DNA of 64,000 nucleotides, taken from positions 1 through 64,000 of the forward strand of contig JBBQWV010000018.1 of assembly GCA_038210275.1 (NCBI GenBank), in the 5' to 3' direction. This stretch comes from PALSA-1296 sp038210275 (GTDB taxonomy: Bacteria > Bacteroidota > Ignavibacteria > Palsa-1295). Below are positions 61,071 through 64,000 of the stretch, in pieces. How positions within the stretch are numbered: the first letter of the stretch is position 1; every line of letters starts with the position of its first letter. Both the position numbers and the translations under genes were made by a program. The notes below the pieces were generated by a model. That model saw only the letters and a list, made by a program, of their open reading frames with translations. It ran no database searches and had not been told where the DNA came from.

Positions 61071-61883
61071 ATGCTGACACGTTTTTCTTACATTCTTGGA
61101 TTGATCTTTGTCGCAAGTATTGCTATGACAAGTTGCAAGACCACACCATCGGATCCAGGTAACACGATCACTCACATAGACATTGGCGATAGCATTCCGA
61201 ACAAGTTCTCGGTTTATTCGTATAATAAATGGCAGTTGGATGCTGCTGGAGTGGTGAATTCGACAACATTCCAAAATTATGGCTCTACGCAAGTTGATAG
61301 TATTGGATTGACTTTTCAAGGAAAGAGCAACGTTTATTTACTCCGTGACCAAAACCCAGACGCCGGAAGCTTCGGTGATAGTGCATACTTTGCCTACGAG
61401 AGCAACAGTGATGTTTCACTTTATCTTCAGAATCCGGGCTTTTTGAAAAATGCAGCTCACGGAAATCAACCGGATGAAATATTGGCGGCAATCGCGAACA
61501 TTGTCTTCCATACTTGGATCAGGCTACCGATAGCTTCGAAAGATACAGCACTTATTGAATATAATGCATCACAAAGTATTGACGTTGGAGGAACGACACG
61601 ATCTGCGGCTATTCTTGCAAGAGTTGATTACATCGGCGATTCAACAATTACGGTAGGCGTAGTACCGCTTCTATCGAAGCATTGCAGAATTTCTATCTCA
61701 GCAAAAATATTTTTAGGCTCAGATGTGACGCTGACTCATGTTCGCGATATTTGGTTTGTGCCGAAGATCGGCAACATCGCGATGGAAACGGCGAAGACAT
61801 TCATGCCGGAGAACACCATTCTGAGTATTCCACTTGATACGACTTCTACATTGAAGCTTCTAAAATCGTACAATCTCAAATAG
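61071..61883 (+). CDS. Lipoprotein of unknown function, paralogue 1
   Basis: A 270-residue lipoprotein. Lipobox-like MTSC (Cys22) ends the signal peptide FSYILGLIFVASIAM. The mature part is beta-rich with SKHCRISISAKIF. The C-terminal end STLKLLKSYNLK matches LTEKFLTSFNLK of the next gene, so the two are tandem duplicates. No catalytic motif. It lies between pheS and pheT. Confidence 0.78.
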   Translation: MLTRFSYILGLIFVASIAMTSCKTTPSDPGNTITHIDIGDSIPNKFSVYSYNKWQLDAAGVVNSTTFQNYGSTQVDSIGLTFQGKSNVYLLRDQNPDAGSFGDSAYFAYESNSDVSLYLQNPGFLKNAAHGNQPDEILAAIANIVFHTWIRLPIASKDTALIEYNASQSIDVGGTTRSAAILARVDYIGDSTITVGVVPLLSKHCRISISAKIFLGSDVTLTHVRDIWFVPKIGNIAMETAKTFMPENTILSIPLDTTSTLKLLKSYNLK

Positions 61884-61940
61884 ATTTTTTATTTTCCACA
61901 AAAAGTTTTTTAAAAAGAATTATTTATTATTTCTACAACC

Positions 61941-62711
61941 ATGACACATAAATCAATTATCCTTTATTTCTCCGGCGCGTTTTTAGCGTTGGTTGCATGC
62001 ACAATGATCTCAAGCTGTAGTTCGACAACGACTACGCCACCAACAACTACACAGTCGAAAGTTACGCCAAAAGCAGGTAGCACCTTTACTTATACAAAGC
62101 ACGAAAAAGACTCATCATCAGGAAAACCGGCTGTAACGAGCGATTCTATAGTGGTGGCAACGGTTGTTTCGAGCGGCATTTTCTATCACGGAAAAGATAG
62201 TGTTGTGACGTTGTACGACGATTTTGATACGCTTCGCTATAGGGTCGAAAGTAATAATGACGTTTCGGTATACAAGCCAACCTTTGGTTCAAATGGATAT
62301 ACGTTCAATAATCCTACACCCTGGCTCACTCTTTCATTTGGGGCAAAAAATCCTGATGCTCAACTTTTTTCGTATGATACCACGATTACCGTGCAAGGAC
62401 AGTCGGAAAAGTTAGTCGTTACAGGAACAGCTCATTATATAGGCATTGATGAAATCGATACTGGCGCTTCCCATACAAAATTAGCTTCCGGTAATCAGGC
62501 AAACATCGTCATTTCTATTATGGGCACGACACCTTTAACTGTTAATATCTCTTCTACACAAACATATTCTTTTGATTTTTATACGACAGGTTGTTATTTT
62601 CATTCTATATCGAATACTCTCTTTCCTGACGTGAAATTCATAGGAACTACGGTAGTACCAGGCAGTACAACCTTGACAGAAAAATTTCTTACTTCCTTTA
62701 ACTTAAAGTAA
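61941..62711 (+). CDS. Lipoprotein of unknown function, paralogue 2
   Basis: A 256-residue lipoprotein with signal peptide ending MISSC (Cys26), then a Thr-rich linker (SSTTTTPPTTTQS). The mature domain has FTYTKHEKDSSSGKPAV, VVTLYDDFDTLRYRVESNND (compare AYFAYESNSDVSLYL in paralogue 1) and ends TSFNLK. Same fold as paralogue 1 by these shared marks. Function unknown. Confidence 0.78.
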   Translation: MTHKSIILYFSGAFLALVACTMISSCSSTTTTPPTTTQSKVTPKAGSTFTYTKHEKDSSSGKPAVTSDSIVVATVVSSGIFYHGKDSVVTLYDDFDTLRYRVESNNDVSVYKPTFGSNGYTFNNPTPWLTLSFGAKNPDAQLFSYDTTITVQGQSEKLVVTGTAHYIGIDEIDTGASHTKLASGNQANIVISIMGTTPLTVNISSTQTYSFDFYTTGCYFHSISNTLFPDVKFIGTTVVPGSTTLTEKFLTSFNLK

Positions 62712-62731
62712 GTAAATCCGTATTTTTCTTC

Positions 62732-62775
62732 ATAACCCTGCCACTTTCGTTGAAGCGGCGGGGTTATCTATTTTA
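62732..62775 (+). terminator. Terminator between the lipoprotein pair and pheT
   Basis: ATAACCCTGCC pairs with GGCGGGGTTAT (one G-U) around a 14-base loop, followed by CTATTTTAG. It separates the lipoprotein transcript from pheT. Confidence 0.72.
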
Positions 62776-62786
62776 GTAATAATCTG

Positions 62787-62815
62787 TTGTGGGTTCCTTT
62801 GAAGTCGTATTTTTG
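62787..62815 (+). promoter_or_regulatory. Promoter of pheT
   Basis: TTG at 62787-62789, spacer of 18 bases and TATTTTTG at 62808-62815. The ATG of pheT begins 5 bases later at 62821, so the mRNA would start at or just before the start codon. Spacer and boxes match the Bacteroidota consensus. Confidence 0.65.
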
Positions 62816-62820
62816 AATAA

Positions 62821-64000
62821 ATGAAGATCTCGCTTCGGTGGCTTGCCGACTATATTGAACATTCTTTCGCGCCAAATGAACTTGCTGCGAAGTTGACTGC
62901 GCTCGGAATCGAAGTTGAAGACATCGAAGATTTTACTTCGAAATTTAACAAGATCGTCGTCGGTGAAGTCCTTGAAGTAACACCACATCCGAATGCTGAT
63001 AAGCTTCGTCTGACAAAAGTAAATATCGGAACCGGTGAGCCGCTAAAGATCGTCTGTGGCGCTCCGAATGTTTGCGTTGGATTGAAGGTTGCCGTCGCAA
63101 CAATCGGCGCTGATCTTGGCGAAGGATTTGTCATCAAGAAATCCAAGATCCGAGGCGAAGCAAGCGAGGGTATGCTCTGCTCCGAGAGAGAACTTGGTCT
63201 ATCGGAAGATCATGAGGGTATTTGGGAATTGCCAAATGACCTTCAAGTGGGCAAGCCGCTTGCCGAAGCCATCGGCAAAGATGATATAATTTTCGAAGTA
63301 GGGCTGACTCCGAATCGCGCCGATTGTCTGAGTCACATCGGGATAGCACGCGAGGTTGCATTGCTAACAGGAGGAGAAATAAATATTCCTATTCCCGAGG
63401 CGAAATTTTTAACTGCTTCGAAAAATAAAACTTCTGATGCAGCGAAAGTCACGATCAACGATCCTGATCTTTGCCCGCGATATGCCGCACGAATTGTGCG
63501 CGGAGTGAAAGTCGGCGAATCTCCTGCATGGCTGAAAGAAAAGCTCGAAGCCATCGGACTTCGCCCGCGAAATAATATCGTTGATATTACAAACTTTGTA
63601 TTGATGGAATGTGGTCATCCGCTTCATGCCTTTGATCTCAGTTCTGTAAAGGATTCTCATATTATTGTCCGCCGCGCTGAAGGTTTCGCAAAGAAATTTA
63701 CGACACTCGATGGCAAGGAACGTGAACTTGATCCTGCAACACTGCTGATTGCTGATTCCGAAAAACCGCTAGCGATTGCAGGCATTATGGGCGGAGAAAA
63801 TTCGGAGATCACGAATGCAACGACTGACGTGCTGATCGAATCGGCATATTTCAGTCCGACATCAATCAGGAGATCGGCAAAGAAACTCGGACTCTCAACC
63901 GATGCTTCGCATCGTTTCGAACGCGGCACCGATATTGAAAATGTTATTTTCGCCGTTGACCGCGCCGCTGCTCTCATGGCTGAACTTGCAAGTGGGGAAG
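62821..64000 (+). CDS. pheT: Phenylalanyl-tRNA synthetase beta subunit, truncated by the window
   Basis: The frame opens at ATG 62821 (MKISLRWLADYIEHS) and continues to base 64000 without a stop, giving 393 codons of about 800. Domains in order are an N-terminal helix region, the tRNA-binding EMAP-like part (about 40-150; VVGEVLEVTPHPNADKLRLT, GAPNVCVGLKVAVA, IRGEASEGMLCSERELGLSE), then the B3/4 editing domain (about 205-385; GLRPRNNIVDITNFVLMECG, LAIAGIMGGENSEI, STDASHRFERG). It is separated from pheS by about 2 kb. Confidence 0.96.
   Translation, partial: MKISLRWLADYIEHSFAPNELAAKLTALGIEVEDIEDFTSKFNKIVVGEVLEVTPHPNADKLRLTKVNIGTGEPLKIVCGAPNVCVGLKVAVATIGADLGEGFVIKKSKIRGEASEGMLCSERELGLSEDHEGIWELPNDLQVGKPLAEAIGKDDIIFEVGLTPNRADCLSHIGIAREVALLTGGEINIPIPEAKFLTASKNKTSDAAKVTINDPDLCPRYAARIVRGVKVGESPAWLKEKLEAIGLRPRNNIVDITNFVLMECGHPLHAFDLSSVKDSHIIVRRAEGFAKKFTTLDGKERELDPATLLIADSEKPLAIAGIMGGENSEITNATTDVLIESAYFSPTSIRRSAKKLGLSTDASHRFERGTDIENVIFAVDRAAALMAELASGE

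Noticed and set aside
1..64000. CRISPR arrays, tRNA or rRNA genes
   Set aside because: No regularly spaced direct repeats, no tRNA cloverleaf with conserved TTCGA-type loop and no rRNA signature were noticed; a covariance-model search would be needed to be certain.

Overview
The window reads as chromosomal DNA of a Gram-negative member of the Bacteroidota/Chlorobiota/Ignavibacteriota group; a Kapaibacteriota-like lineage is my best inference. The evidence is threefold. Nine proteins end in type IX secretion (T9SS, Por) sorting domains. At least eight gene starts carry the -7 box TAnnTTTG typical of Bacteroidota-type sigma factors, and two or three of these lie only 4-5 bases before the start codon. 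Envelope genes include phosphoheptose isomerase, a heptosyltransferase-type GT9 and SurA-like periplasmic chaperones. Shine-Dalgarno sites are mostly weak and GTG/TTG starts are common. No rRNA, tRNA, prophage, CRISPR array or transposase was recognised.

Layout. 1-5.2 kb: a partial lipoprotein, a small secreted protein and two parvulin-type foldases, separated by palindromic repeats. 5.5-17.2 kb: envelope glycosylation, with a GT117/DUF2723 membrane protein, a GT2, an S41 peptidase, a YfhO-like membrane protein, a GT9, and a secreted stand-alone relative of the GT117 C-terminal domain. 17.4-21.7 kb: a T9SS metalloprotease, a DUF433/DUF5615 toxin-antitoxin-like pair coupled to a frameshifted small secreted zinc-ribbon-like gene, a GIY-YIG-like protein and a T9SS protein.

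21.9-30.1 kb: a complete ISC iron-sulfur cluster operon (Rrf2 regulator, iscS, unknown gene, iscU, iscA, hscB, hscA, fdx, iscX, LON-domain protein). It is interrupted by a repeat-bracketed GIY-YIG nuclease gene and by gmhA. 30.2-31.2 kb: a 38-residue basic protein and folP. 31.2-37.3 kb: three tandem arylsulfotransferase-like T9SS proteins. 37.5-45 kb: typA, an RND pump with its adaptor, and a Gfo/Idh/MocA oxidoreductase.

45-51 kb: a T9SS protein, GT2 plus nth, a tandem-domain ThyX, a TfoX-like protein, a GlmU-like protein and L31. 51.4-54.4 kb: three mosaic tandem T9SS paralogues. 54.7-64 kb: rplT, pheS and pheT in canonical order but spread over more than 9 kb. Between them lie DinB, SRPBCC, peroxiredoxin, ArsR, CbpA/CbpM and lipoprotein genes.

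The most striking non-coding content is several families of palindromic repeats: 'GTCATTGCGAG' and 'GTCATTCTGAG' elements, hairpins built from short repeated words, and one nested hairpin. One GTCATTGCGAG element carries a GIY-YIG nuclease gene and sits between the regulator and iscS of the ISC operon. This is the best candidate here for an undescribed mobile or nuclease-repeat system.
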